The notes: generated by a model not told the origin, from the sequence alone. Numbered from the stretch's first letter, positions 1 to 7,600 are shown. The stretch: 14,102 nucleotides of DNA from Acidimicrobiaceae bacterium (GCA_003133075.1 PKZN01000007.1:38594-52695), one strand, 5' to 3'. Translations and numbers: made by a program.

Positions 1-1468
1 CGTTGAAGAGATTGACGCGTTGGAGGGGGTCGTCGACGAGGTTGTAGAGTTCGCCTTCGCTCCCGTCGTGCATCGTGCCCGCACCGTACTCGCTGTAGAG
101 ATAGTCACTGGTGAGGACCGAGCGCACGTGCACCTCGACCCCAAAGAGCGCCGAATCCCACTCCGTCACTGTGGCCTCGAAACCGCGCGAGATGGCGTCG
201 TCGTCACTGACCGGCAGCGTCGCGCCCTCGAGCCAACTCGGTGCGGCGGCACCAGCCACCTCTAGGAACGTCGCGGCGAGCGAGACCAAACTGACGGGCG
301 CGTGAACGACCGAGGCGACGGGCGACGTCGAGGGAGCGGGTCGCCAGATCAGGGGAAGTCGCATCAGCGCATCGACGTGGTAGGGACCCTTAAAGAGGAG
401 ACCGAAATCACCTTGGAGTTCGCCGTGATCCGAGGTGAAGATGACGTCGAGGTCCTCGTCCCAGCCCTTCGCGGCGACCCTCGCGAGCACCCGACCAATC
501 GCCTCGTCGATGAGTTCCACCTCGATGGCGTTCATCGCGTTCACTTCTCGCACCTGATCGGCGGTCATCGTGGCCGGCACCCACTTCTTGGGCGCCTCGT
601 AGTTCGACACGACGCGTCCGTCGTACCAGAGGCGCCAGTGACGAGCCTTCTGGTCTAAGAGCGCCTCGCGCTCGGTGGCACTCGTGGGATAGTTCTCGGG
701 TAGCGGCACCTCGCGCCAGTCCACGCGGTGGCGCTCACTCGAGGGCGGGTCCCAGGGATGGTGCGGGTCAGGGAAGCTCATCCAACAGAACCAGTCCTGG
801 TCGTCAGTTTGCTCATCGAGCCAGGCGATCGTGCGATCGGCCACCCAGTCCGTGTGGTACCACTCGCGCGGCACGTCGTTCCACTTCACTTGCGGCGCGC
901 CCGTGTCGCCGCCGCCCGCTGCGTTGACGTTGAAGTCGCCATCCACCACGCTGTAAAAACCCGGCAACGCCTCAGGGTGCGCGCGCTGGATCCACTTCGC
1001 GTAGTGCAGGGGTCCCATGACGCCGTGGGTCGCGAACTCCAGAAAGTCAAAGCCCCGGTGCACACCCTGGCGGCCATCGAACCATGGCGCCTCGAGCGTC
1101 GGCACGCCGAGGCTGGCCAGCGCGTTCTCGGCGAAGCGACCGAAGGGGTCCATGAAGGGCTCGAAGTGCGCCTTGCCAATCAGTGCGGTGGCGTAGCCGA
1201 GGTCGTGGAGGCTCTCGGCGACCGAGGGCGCGTCGGGGGCGAGGGCGACGCCGTTCATCCACGCTCCGTGGGTCGAGGGATACTGTCCCGTCAGCATCGA
1301 GGCGCGCGACGGCATGCACACCACCGAAGTGGGTTGGCACCGTTCGTAGCGAATGCCCTCTCGCGCCAATCCATCCAGCACCGGGGTTCGCGAGAGCGTC
1401 CCACCGTTCGCGCCGACCGTGTCGTAGCGCTGTTGGTCGGTGGTGATGAAGAGAATCTTTCGTCCCAC
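1..1468 (-). CDS. Formylglycine-type sulfatase (C-terminus off the window)
   Basis: This type I sulfatase probably hydrolyses a sulfate ester in the cytoplasm; the substrate is unknown. I translated it by hand: 489 codons are open without a stop or frameshift. The N-terminus reads GRKILFITTDQQRYDTVGAN, with likely metal ligands D11 and Q12. C51-M-P-S-R55 is the CxPSR signature whose cysteine is converted to formylglycine. GKAHF (K99, H101), SFPDPHHPWDPP (about 231-242), TSDHG (D347, H348) and LLFKGPY (K360) follow in the usual order. The last visible residues, GELYNLVDDPLQRVNLFN, are the typical C-terminal part, so little is missing. There is no signal peptide. The GTG start at 1466-1468 lies two bases after the TAG of the upstream SRPBCC gene (TAGTAGTG), which points to translational coupling. 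A phosphonate or phosphate monoester hydrolase of the same superfamily is the main alternative. Confidence 0.92.
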   Translation of the reverse strand, partial: MGRKILFITTDQQRYDTVGANGGTLSRTPVLDGLAREGIRYERCQPTSVVCMPSRASMLTGQYPSTHGAWMNGVALAPDAPSVAESLHDLGYATALIGKAHFEPFMDPFGRFAENALASLGVPTLEAPWFDGRQGVHRGFDFLEFATHGVMGPLHYAKWIQRAHPEALPGFYSVVDGDFNVNAAGGGDTGAPQVKWNDVPREWYHTDWVADRTIAWLDEQTDDQDWFCWMSFPDPHHPWDPPSSERHRVDWREVPLPENYPTSATEREALLDQKARHWRLWYDGRVVSNYEAPKKWVPATMTADQVREVNAMNAIEVELIDEAIGRVLARVAAKGWDEDLDVIFTSDHGELQGDFGLLFKGPYHVDALMRLPLIWRPAPSTSPVASVVHAPVSLVSLAATFLEVAGAAAPSWLEGATLPVSDDDAISRGFEATVTEWDSALFGVEVHVRSVLTSDYLYSEYGAGTMHDGSEGELYNLVDDPLQRVNLFN

Positions 1469-1470
1469 TA

Positions 1471-1878
1471 CTACCCCACTCTCGCCGCCGCGACGCATTC
1501 AGCGATGCGCGCAATCTCGACCAACGCGCCCGCGGTACCACCGCCGATGAGTAGACAGAGCGTGTCGGGTTCGGCGGTGGTCGAATACACGCACAACGAC
1601 TCCTCGGGCGACAGCGCAATGACGTCGATGCTGCCCAGATGAAAGCGGTACAGCGGCGAGTCGATGCGGTAGACGAATCGACGCTGTATCGAGTCGTTCA
1701 CGAGGATCTCTTCGGGCATCTCGATACCCGTCGCCAGCGTGAGCACGCGCCTCGTCCCTTCGAGCGTGCACGAGACGACGCCCGGGAACCACTCGGGAAT
1801 CGACTCCGGTTCCGTGATGACGCCCCACACCTCATCAGCGGTCGCGTGAATGCGTCGTTCGTATCGCAGTGACGCCAT
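1471..1878 (-). CDS. SRPBCC (START-like / polyketide cyclase-like) family protein
   Basis: This 135-residue protein has the size and pattern of a single SRPBCC helix-grip domain, a fold that makes a deep hydrophobic ligand pocket. The opening strand LRYERRIHATADEVWGVITE followed by IPEWFPGVV is the characteristic start of such domains (strand, then the 'ADEVWxxITDPE..PEW.P' helix region). The middle holds alternating strands ending in a C-terminal helix rich in Ala and Ile. No catalytic motif is visible, so the ligand is not predictable. The ATG at 1876-1878 follows a strong ribosome binding site (AAAGGAAGG, on the minus strand of 1881-1889). It is the first gene of a two-gene unit with the sulfatase and lies head-to-head with menE, 48 bp away. 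A link to the sulfatase substrate is inferred from the coupling only. Confidence 0.85.
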   Translation of the reverse strand: MASLRYERRIHATADEVWGVITEPESIPEWFPGVVSCTLEGTRRVLTLATGIEMPEEILVNDSIQRRFVYRIDSPLYRFHLGSIDVIALSPEESLCVYSTTAEPDTLCLLIGGGTAGALVEIARIAECVAAARVG

Positions 1879-1914
1879 GACCTTCCTTTCTACTCGGTGG
1901 TCTTCTCATCCGCA

Positions 1915-1929
1915 TAGCCTCGTCACGTG
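1915..1929 (+). promoter_or_regulatory. -10-like hexamer and possible leaderless GTG start of menE
   Basis: TAGCCT at 1915-1920 fits the actinobacterial TANNNT -10 pattern and ends six bases before the GTG start at 1927. A transcript would then begin at or next to the start codon. No Shine-Dalgarno sequence precedes the GTG. The same TAG is an in-frame stop, so the gene cannot start further upstream. No good -35 hexamer is visible, which keeps confidence low. Confidence 0.4.
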
Positions 1930-3033
1930 CGAACTCTCTTGGCGTTGGACTTGCCCCTCGGGCCCGCCCTCGAGCAGGCCCTGCGTCGCTGCGTCGAGGA
2001 CGGCGACGCCTTCTGTGTGCTCGATCAGCGTCGGTCGCCCCGGGGGCGGGCACGCGAGCTCACCGCCCTTGGTGCTACGGCGGTACTCGACGAGCGGGGA
2101 CGACGGGAGCGACCCGAAGGTCTCGGTGTCGATGACGAAATAGGTCTGGTCATGTTGACCTCGGGTTCCAGCGGGCCACCCAAGGCGGCCGAACTCACGT
2201 GGGCCGCGCTGCGCGCGAGTGCGGAGTTGACCGAAGCAACCTTGCGCGCTGACGCGCCCACCGTGTGGTTCCCCTGCCTCCCGGCGAACCACATAGGCGG
2301 TCTCGCTGTGTTGTTGCGCGCGATCGTCGGCGACGCGACGCTGCTCTGGGGTGAGGCCAACGAACTCGAACTCGCCGCTCGTCGTGGCGCCACCCACGTC
2401 GCCGTCGTCGCCACACAACTCGCGCGCTACGACCTGAGCGGCTTTCGTCGCGTGCTCTTGGGTGGTTCGCGACCACCGCTCGAACGTCCCGAGAACGTCG
2501 TGACGACCTGGGGCATGACCGAAACGGGCTCGGGTGTGGTCTACGACGGCTACCCGCTTTCGGGCGTGGAGGTAGTCGCCCACGACGGGGAACTACTGGT
2601 TCGAAGTCCGACGCTCTTTCACTCGTACCGGGACCGAGCGCGACCGAACGCGCTGGGTCCCGATGGACGAGACGACTGGTTTCCCACCGGGGACGCCGGT
2701 TCGGTCGAGGACGGTCGGGTCCGCGTTCGCGGGCGTCTCGGATTCGTCATCAATACGGGTGGCGAAAAAGTATGGCCCGAGGACCTCGAGGTGGTACTCG
2801 CTTCCGTGACAGGAGTGCGCGACGTCGCCGTGACGAGCGCACCCGATGACGAGTGGGGTGAGCGGATCATCGCCTTAGTGGTGAGTGACGAGGCCGTCGA
2901 TGACGCCATCTCCGCGATTGCCACCGAGCGACTCGGACCCTGGGCCAAACCCAAAGAGATCCGCTACGTCACGGCGATCCCTCGCACGGGTAACGGCAAG
3001 ATCCGCCGCGGGGACCTCGTCAATCTCTTCTAG
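1927..3033 (+). CDS. menE: AMP-forming acyl-CoA ligase, probable o-succinylbenzoate-CoA ligase
   Basis: The protein belongs to the ANL superfamily, which activates a carboxylate with ATP and transfers it to CoA. At 368 residues it is much shorter than general acyl-CoA synthetases (500 or more) and matches the compact actinobacterial MenE of menaquinone synthesis. The motifs are complete: P-loop TSGSSGPPK (78-86), LPANHIGGLAVLLRA (118-132, the segment typical of OSB-CoA ligases), TTWGMTETG (193-201), WFPTGDAG (251-258), the hinge RGRLGFVINTGGEKVWPEDLE (269-288) and the catalytic lysine in PRTGNGKIRRG (K358). The GTG start is fixed by the in-frame TAG just upstream. No other men gene is present, so the substrate rests on length and motifs; another small carboxylate is possible. 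It ends 15 bases from the convergent permease gene. Confidence 0.8.
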   Translation: MRTLLALDLPLGPALEQALRRCVEDGDAFCVLDQRRSPRGRARELTALGATAVLDERGRRERPEGLGVDDEIGLVMLTSGSSGPPKAAELTWAALRASAELTEATLRADAPTVWFPCLPANHIGGLAVLLRAIVGDATLLWGEANELELAARRGATHVAVVATQLARYDLSGFRRVLLGGSRPPLERPENVVTTWGMTETGSGVVYDGYPLSGVEVVAHDGELLVRSPTLFHSYRDRARPNALGPDGRDDWFPTGDAGSVEDGRVRVRGRLGFVINTGGEKVWPEDLEVVLASVTGVRDVAVTSAPDDEWGERIIALVVSDEAVDDAISAIATERLGPWAKPKEIRYVTAIPRTGNGKIRRGDLVNLF

Positions 3034-3058
3034 GGACGTTGTGTCGCCCTAGCGAGAG
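3025..3058. terminator. Hairpin spanning both stop codons between convergent menE and permease genes
   Basis: CTAGGG (3030-3035) and CCCTAG (3047-3052) form a perfect 6-bp stem around an 11-base loop. CTCT (3025-3028) and AGAG (3055-3058) extend it after a small internal loop. The two TAG stop codons, one on each strand, lie in the arms. There is no T-tract, which is common in actinomycete terminators. Its position in a tail-to-tail junction of only 15 bp suggests a bidirectional terminator; function is inferred. Confidence 0.5.
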
Positions 3059-4317
3059 ACTTCCGAGCCGCGTCGGGCGAGTGAGTCCACCGTGACGGCG
3101 GCGAGTAATACCACGGCGATGGCGATGTACTCCGCCGACGCCGTGATCGAGAGAAGTCCCATGCCGTTGTAGATGATCGCGACGATCAATCCACCGATGA
3201 GGGCGTGAATGATCTTGCCTCGACCACCGAAGAGACTCGTACCGCCGATGACGGCGGCGGCGACGGCGTAGAGCACCAACGTGCTGTCGACGTTGTCCGA
3301 TACACCGCCCTGGCGCGAGATGTAGAGCAGGCCCGCGATGCCGGTAGTGAATCCAGTGAGCATGAAGGCGAGGAGGCGGTGGCGGTTCACGCTGACTCCC
3401 GCGCGACGCGCCGCTTCGGCGTTGCCGCCGATGGCGTAGAGGTAGCGACCGGCCTTCGTGCGACTGAGAAAGGCCGTCCCTCCCGCGAGCATCACGATGT
3501 CGACCAGGATCGCCCACGGCATTCCTTCGAGCGTCACCTGGTGGCCCGCGAACGTGACGCCACGATTCGTGTTGAAGATGCTGACCAGTATCCCACCCGC
3601 TATGACCATCGCCGCGATTTTTAGACCGGTGATCACGAACGGCAATACGGTGAGCCCGTTGCGGCGACGAGCGCGGTCGCGCAGCAGCAACACGAGCGAC
3701 GACGCGATAACGCTGGCCGCCAAGACGATGATGGTCCACAGCGTTGACATGTTCGTATTGACGAGGTCGTAGAGAACCTTCTCGGAACTATCGCTAATGG
3801 TGCCGCCCGTGCCCTGGGCGTCGACGACGTAGATCAGTACGCCCTCCCACGCGAGCAAGCCCGCCAGGGTCACGATGAACGATGGCACCCGCAGCAGGAT
3901 CGTGATGGCGCCGTGGAGGGCGCCTATAGCGGTCGTGACGAGGATTGCCATAAGAACGGTAAGGAACCACGGCCAATGAAACTGGCCATCACCGAGGATG
4001 ACCGCGGTGGCTCCACCGAGCACCGAGACGTAGCCAACGGAGAGGTCGATGTCACCAAGGAGCAAGAGCCAGATCTCGGCCATCCCTAAGAGAACGAACG
4101 TTGTTGCCTGGACGAAAAGATTGACGAGGTTGCCCGCGGAGAGGAACAGCGAATTTCTGATTTGGAAGTACGCAACGAGGACGACGATGCCAATGACAAT
4201 CGGCACCATGCCGCTGTCGCCTCGACGAAGCCCCTTCAGTTGTGCCCAGACCTCCTGCCACGGTGATTCGTGCGGGACGAGGCTGTCGACGTCGTTTATC
4301 TCGGGGGAGGAAGACAC
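3049..4317 (-). CDS. xylH: Sugar ABC transporter permease, D-xylose (XylH) type
   Basis: This is the membrane channel of a carbohydrate importer of the ribose/xylose class (BPD_transp_2 family). The 422 residues are mostly hydrophobic segments; I see roughly ten candidate membrane helices after a polar N-terminus of about 37 residues. Family motifs are clear: LLLLGDIDLSVGYVSVLGG (84-102, the usual 'GGIDLSVG' segment), the cytoplasmic ATPase-coupling stretch AIGGNAEAARRAGVSVNRHR (295-314), and AVIGGTSLFGGRGKI (355-369). The larger-than-RbsC size and a long insert around 165-260 fit XylH-type permeases. The start is GTG at 4315-4317, preceded by AAAGG about eight bases upstream. It begins 21 bases after the ATPase gene and is the last gene of the operon. 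The xylose assignment comes mainly from the binding protein. Confidence 0.88.
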   Translation of the reverse strand: MSSSPEINDVDSLVPHESPWQEVWAQLKGLRRGDSGMVPIVIGIVVLVAYFQIRNSLFLSAGNLVNLFVQATTFVLLGMAEIWLLLLGDIDLSVGYVSVLGGATAVILGDGQFHWPWFLTVLMAILVTTAIGALHGAITILLRVPSFIVTLAGLLAWEGVLIYVVDAQGTGGTISDSSEKVLYDLVNTNMSTLWTIIVLAASVIASSLVLLLRDRARRRNGLTVLPFVITGLKIAAMVIAGGILVSIFNTNRGVTFAGHQVTLEGMPWAILVDIVMLAGGTAFLSRTKAGRYLYAIGGNAEAARRAGVSVNRHRLLAFMLTGFTTGIAGLLYISRQGGVSDNVDSTLVLYAVAAAVIGGTSLFGGRGKIIHALIGGLIVAIIYNGMGLLSITASAEYIAIAVVLLAAVTVDSLARRGSEVSR

Positions 4318-4338
4318 GATGAAGGCCTTTCTTGCCGT

Positions 4339-5184
4339 CTACGAGGCTGGCGCCATGGTGGACGCGCCACGCGTCGAAGCGCCCGTCGTGATCCAGTCCA
4401 CGGCGCTCGCCGTGTCGTAGTCCGAGATCGGACCGCTGCTCACGAGGTTGCCCAGGTACATGACCGCCACACGGTCGGCGACGACGAAGACGTCGGCGAG
4501 GTTGTGTGAGATGAGGAGGACTGCGATGCCGCGACTGGCCAAGGTATGGATGAGGCCGAGGACTTGAGCAGTCTGTGACACGCCCAGTGCCGCGGTGGGC
4601 TCGTCGAGGATGACGAGCTTCGAGTCGCGCATAACGGCCTTGGCGACCGCAATGGATTGGCGCTGACCCCCAGAGAGGGACGCGACTTTTTGTCGCACGG
4701 ATTTCACGGTCGTGACCGAGAGATCGGCGAGCACTTTCTTCGCCGCGAGTTCCATACTGATTTCGTCGAGTTGGTGGTATCGAGTCTCTTCGTGACCGAG
4801 GAACATGTTCTGCACGACGTCGAGGTTGTCGCAGAGCGCCAGGTCTTGATACACCGTGGCGATACCGAGTTGTTCCGCCTCGCGTGGTGAGTGGACGTGT
4901 ACCTCTTCGCCGTTCCAGAGAATCTGTCCGCTGGTCGGAGCGTAGATACCAGCAATCGCTTTAATCAAAGTCGATTTGCCCGCGCCGTTGTCCCCGATGA
5001 GCGCGGTGACCTGGCCCGCGGGGACTTCGAGGTCGACGTGCTTCAATGCTTGCACGGCGCCAAAGCTCTTGGTGATTCCCCTGAGCTCCAGCAGCACCGA
5101 CGATGACGAAACCCCCGAGTCAAGGTGTGCGGGCGGCCCAACTACGGGCAGACTCGTACTCGATGACTCGGGGGCGTTCGTCAT
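4339..5184 (-). CDS. xylG: Sugar ABC transporter ATP-binding protein, single-domain XylG type
   Basis: This ATPase drives the importer. All nucleotide-binding motifs are intact: Walker A GDNGAGKST (64-72), Q-loop VYQDLALCDN (Q113), signature LSGGQRQS (170-177), Walker B LVILDEPTAAL (190-200) and H-loop SHN (H227). It has one ABC domain in 281 residues, whereas E. coli XylG and RbsA are double-domain proteins of about 500; it would be expected to act as a homodimer. The first 30 residues are Ser- and Pro-rich and outside the domain. The ATG at 5184 has no convincing ribosome binding site, and a GTG near residue 30 (just before LLELRGITKSF) is an alternative start. It lies 19 bases after the binding-protein stop codon, so coupling may supply initiation. 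The sugar specificity is inferred from its neighbours. Confidence 0.88.
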   Translation of the reverse strand: MTNAPESSSTSLPVVGPPAHLDSGVSSSSVLLELRGITKSFGAVQALKHVDLEVPAGQVTALIGDNGAGKSTLIKAIAGIYAPTSGQILWNGEEVHVHSPREAEQLGIATVYQDLALCDNLDVVQNMFLGHEETRYHQLDEISMELAAKKVLADLSVTTVKSVRQKVASLSGGQRQSIAVAKAVMRDSKLVILDEPTAALGVSQTAQVLGLIHTLASRGIAVLLISHNLADVFVVADRVAVMYLGNLVSSGPISDYDTASAVDWITTGASTRGASTMAPAS

Positions 5185-5203
5185 TGTTGTAGTGCGATAT
5201 TAC

Positions 5204-6433
5204 TTACTTGATGCCGTACGTCGTGCAGTCTGCCGCGTAAGTCGGCTCCGTCGCACCGGCCACGGTGGGCGAGGTGCTGGTGCACAGCGCCGACGCATCG
5301 ATGACCTTGTCGTGGATGACCGTTGACTCAACGTTCGCAGCCGTGACCCATGTGGCGGTCAACAGGACCGACGGGACACTCTTCAAACTGTTGATGAGGG
5401 CAGCCGAGTCGGTCGCCGTGCCATTGACCAAACCGGACGGCGGCTTGATGCCCGCGCGGAGGTAAACGGCCAACGATGCCGCAGCCTGTGCCTCAAGCCA
5501 GATGGGCTTGTAGACGGTACCGCACTGGTAACCAGAGATGATGTTCTGGAAACCAGTCAGCGTCGCGTCCTGGCCAGTGAAGGGAATCGTCTTCGGTGGC
5601 AGACCCTTGCTCTGCAAGTAGCTGATGATAGGCGCGGCGTTCTCGTCATTCGGCGTCACAACCGCGTTGATCTTCGCGTTCGCCGTGTAGGCGCCCTGGA
5701 AGTCCGTCAGCGCGACCGAAGGCGTCCACGTACCGGTGTTTTCCAACACCGTGTTCGAAGAACCGGCCGTCGTGTTGTAGCCATTCGCGTTCAAAACGGT
5801 GTCGTAGCCCTGGGCAAACAACGTCGCGTTGTTGTCAGTCGGAGCACCCTTCATCACGTAAACCACCGGGTTCTTTACTCCCCACGCCGTGATGCACGAC
5901 AGGAGTCCTCCACCAATCAGTGTTCCAACGGCCACGTTGTTGAAGCTGACGTAGTAGCTACGTGCTCCACCCAGCGTCAAACGGTCGTAGTCGATAACTT
6001 TCACGCCACGAGCCTTCGCGTAGGCCTCAATGACCGCACCGGTCGTCGAGTCCAGCGGGTCCAAGATCAGCACCTTCGTGCCGTTGGTGATCGCTGCTTG
6101 CGCGTCGGTGAACTGCTTCGTGTCGCTACCGAGAGCGTTCTCCACCGTGTACTGGTTCGACTTGAGCCCGGCGTCCTTGAACGCCTCCTTCAAGTACGGA
6201 GCGTCGAACTCGGTGTAGCGCGTGGACGAAACGGTGTCGGGCAAGATAACAGTGATCTTTCCCTTACCCTTCGCCACGATGCCCTTGAGGTACTTCATCG
6301 TCGAGAAGCTCGTAGTAAACGTGCTGTCCTTGACGGTAGGTGTACCCGCGGAACTCACGGCCGGCAACACTGCGACGGCGAACGCGCCGACCAGTGCTAC
6401 AGACGCGAGGGTTCGTGCTGATTTCAATTTCAT
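5204..6433 (-). CDS. xylF: Secreted sugar-binding protein of the ABC importer, D-xylose (XylF) type
   Basis: This is the extracytoplasmic receptor of the importer (Peripl_BP_4 fold). The 409-residue reading begins at ATG 6431-6433, preceded by GGGG and followed by a signal peptide: KLK at the N-terminus, a hydrophobic core about 8-26, then SSA before G30 as a signal peptidase I site. Two lobes follow. ALGSDTKQFTDAQAAITNG, VLILDPLD and KVIDYDRLTLGGARSYYVSFNNVAVG (145-170) match XylF closely, the last segment corresponding to 'AYDR....DFYISFDNEKVG' of E. coli XylF. There is no lipobox cysteine, unusual for a binding protein of a monoderm. Four cysteines lie in the mature part (C180 and three later ones), so disulfides are possible. 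An open frame continues upstream to 6610, but the signal peptide and spacing rule it out. Xylose is the best guess; another pentose is possible. Confidence 0.9.
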   Translation of the reverse strand: MKLKSARTLASVALVGAFAVAVLPAVSSAGTPTVKDSTFTTSFSTMKYLKGIVAKGKGKITVILPDTVSSTRYTEFDAPYLKEAFKDAGLKSNQYTVENALGSDTKQFTDAQAAITNGTKVLILDPLDSTTGAVIEAYAKARGVKVIDYDRLTLGGARSYYVSFNNVAVGTLIGGGLLSCITAWGVKNPVVYVMKGAPTDNNATLFAQGYDTVLNANGYNTTAGSSNTVLENTGTWTPSVALTDFQGAYTANAKINAVVTPNDENAAPIISYLQSKGLPPKTIPFTGQDATLTGFQNIISGYQCGTVYKPIWLEAQAAASLAVYLRAGIKPPSGLVNGTATDSAALINSLKSVPSVLLTATWVTAANVESTVIHDKVIDASALCTSTSPTVAGATEPTYAADCTTYGIK

Positions 6434-6637
6434 TTTTTTCCCCAACCCTTCAGTGGCACCCCAACGATGCCGATATTTGTGATCACTTCTCGAACGTCCG
6501 GTGACAGCAACGTCCGCAGGAAAACGTAGCACGCGAAACGCTCCAGAAATGTTCGCTCTGCGAAATCCACAGGGTCGGCTGCTCCGCGTCGCCGCGCCGT
6601 TCGCGAACACCGATTGGGACGTTTTCCCAAGCGTTGA
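6434..6637 (-). promoter_or_regulatory. Gene-free control region upstream of the xylF operon, rich in inverted repeats
   Basis: These 204 bp separate xylF from the dehydrogenase gene. They contain a perfect 10-bp palindrome GTTCGCGAAC (6599-6608), an inverted repeat TTCGC-3-GCGAA (6552-6564), a further GCGAA (6533-6537), and two direct copies of AACGTCCG (6493-6500 and 6509-6516, 16-bp period) with an inverted GGACGTT at 6617-6623. Such elements could be operators for a LacI- or ROK-type sugar regulator, but TTCGC/GCGAA words are common in this DNA. I could not settle a -10/-35 pair; TACGTT on the minus strand near 6522-6527 is one weak -10 candidate. A GGGG ribosome-binding stretch lies just before the ATG. 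No open frame here has coding character. Confidence 0.45.
6614..6630 (-). terminator. Stem-loop just downstream of the dehydrogenase gene
   Basis: TTGGGA and TCCCAA form a perfect 6-bp stem around a 5-base loop, beginning seven bases after the dehydrogenase stop codon in its direction of transcription. No T-tract follows. It could be a weak terminator or attenuator separating the dehydrogenase from the xylF operon; read-through would join them. Confidence 0.35.
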
Positions 6638-7600
6638 CTAGAGAAAACTCAAGACATGGTCCATGGTGTCCATGATCGCCACACTTTCATCCAGCGGCAT
6701 CAGCGGGCTTTCGGTCACTCCTTCGCTCAGGCATCGTGCCACTTCTTGCGCCTGATAATGGAGTCCTCGACCCTTTGAGGAGAACTCAAAGCGCTCCCGC
6801 TCACCGGTGCGTGCGATGAGGGTGAAGGACGTCGGAGCGTAGAAGTCCCCATCGATTTCGACTCGTGCCTTCGTGCCCGACACGCACGCACGCGTCGCGG
6901 TGCGCGCGCTCGACGTACAAGTGAGCACCGCCTGGGCCCCGCTGGCGTAGCCAAAGAGCATCGAGGCTTGGGCGTCGACCCCGGTGAAGGCCGCGTCCAC
7001 TAACGCCGTGATGCGATCGGGTGTGCCCAACAACATCGACGCGAACGACACCGGGTAGACGCCCAGGTCCAGCATCGCGCCGCCACCGAGTTCGGGTGCG
7101 AACAGTCGATGCGTCGGATCAGCCGCGAACCATTTCCCGTGATCAGCCTCGACCGTGACGAGTTCACCGAGTACGCCCTCACCGATGAGCTCACGCAACT
7201 TCGCGACGTGGGGCAGATGACGGGTCCACATCGCTTCCATCAAAAACAGTTCCTTCGACCGAGCGAGGGCCACCAACTCGCGCGCCTCGGCGCCGTTCAT
7301 CGTGAACGCCTTCTCGACGAGCACCGGCTTTCCTTCTTCGAGCGCCAGAGTCGCGTTGGCGAGGTGAAAGGGGTGCGGCGTGGCGACGTAGATCACGTCG
7401 ACGTCGGGATCCCCCACCAACGCCTCGTAGGACCCGTAGCGGCGCGGTACGTCGAACTCATCGCCGAAGGCGTCCGCCGCGGCGAGCGACCGCGAGCCCA
7501 CCGCCGCGACGACGCCCTCTTCAATGAAGCGAAGATCGCTCGCGAAGGTGTGCGCGATGCCCCCGGTACTCAAAATGCCCCATCGAAGTGGCTCGGCCAT
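6638..7600 (-). CDS. Gfo/Idh/MocA oxidoreductase, dihydrodiol / D-xylose 1-dehydrogenase type
   Basis: This is an NAD(P)-dependent sugar or diol dehydrogenase. The 320-residue length is normal for the family. The N-terminal Rossmann fold opens with RWGILSTGGIAHTFASDL (6-23). YVATPHPFH (71-79) and KPVLVEKAFTMN (91-102) carry the E96-K97 pair; K97 is the expected catalytic lysine. GGGAMLDLGVYPVSF (172-186) puts Y182 where dimeric dihydrodiol dehydrogenase has its catalytic tyrosine. The C-terminal half is the usual beta-sheet substrate domain. The subfamily includes NADP-dependent D-xylose 1-dehydrogenases, and the gene lies 204 bp upstream of and in line with a xylose-type importer, so D-xylose oxidation is plausible but unproven. 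The ATG at 7598-7600 follows a GGAGG at 7606-7610, which fixes the start. No xylose isomerase or xylulokinase is in the window. Confidence 0.88.
   Translation of the reverse strand: MAEPLRWGILSTGGIAHTFASDLRFIEEGVVAAVGSRSLAAADAFGDEFDVPRRYGSYEALVGDPDVDVIYVATPHPFHLANATLALEEGKPVLVEKAFTMNGAEARELVALARSKELFLMEAMWTRHLPHVAKLRELIGEGVLGELVTVEADHGKWFAADPTHRLFAPELGGGAMLDLGVYPVSFASMLLGTPDRITALVDAAFTGVDAQASMLFGYASGAQAVLTCTSSARTATRACVSGTKARVEIDGDFYAPTSFTLIARTGERERFEFSSKGRGLHYQAQEVARCLSEGVTESPLMPLDESVAIMDTMDHVLSFL

Noticed and set aside
728..1642. Long plus-strand open frame of 304 codons
   Set aside because: It lies antisense to the sulfatase, whose full motif set is on the minus strand, and its Arg/Val/His-rich translation has no recognisable domain; it also crosses into the SRPBCC gene.
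1906..2583. Minus-strand open frame of 225 codons
   Set aside because: Antisense to menE, whose adenylation motifs are complete on the plus strand.
6434..6610. N-terminal extension of the xylF frame up to 6610
   Set aside because: The added 59 residues are Arg-rich and would bury a textbook signal peptide starting at 6433, which has its own GGGG site just upstream.
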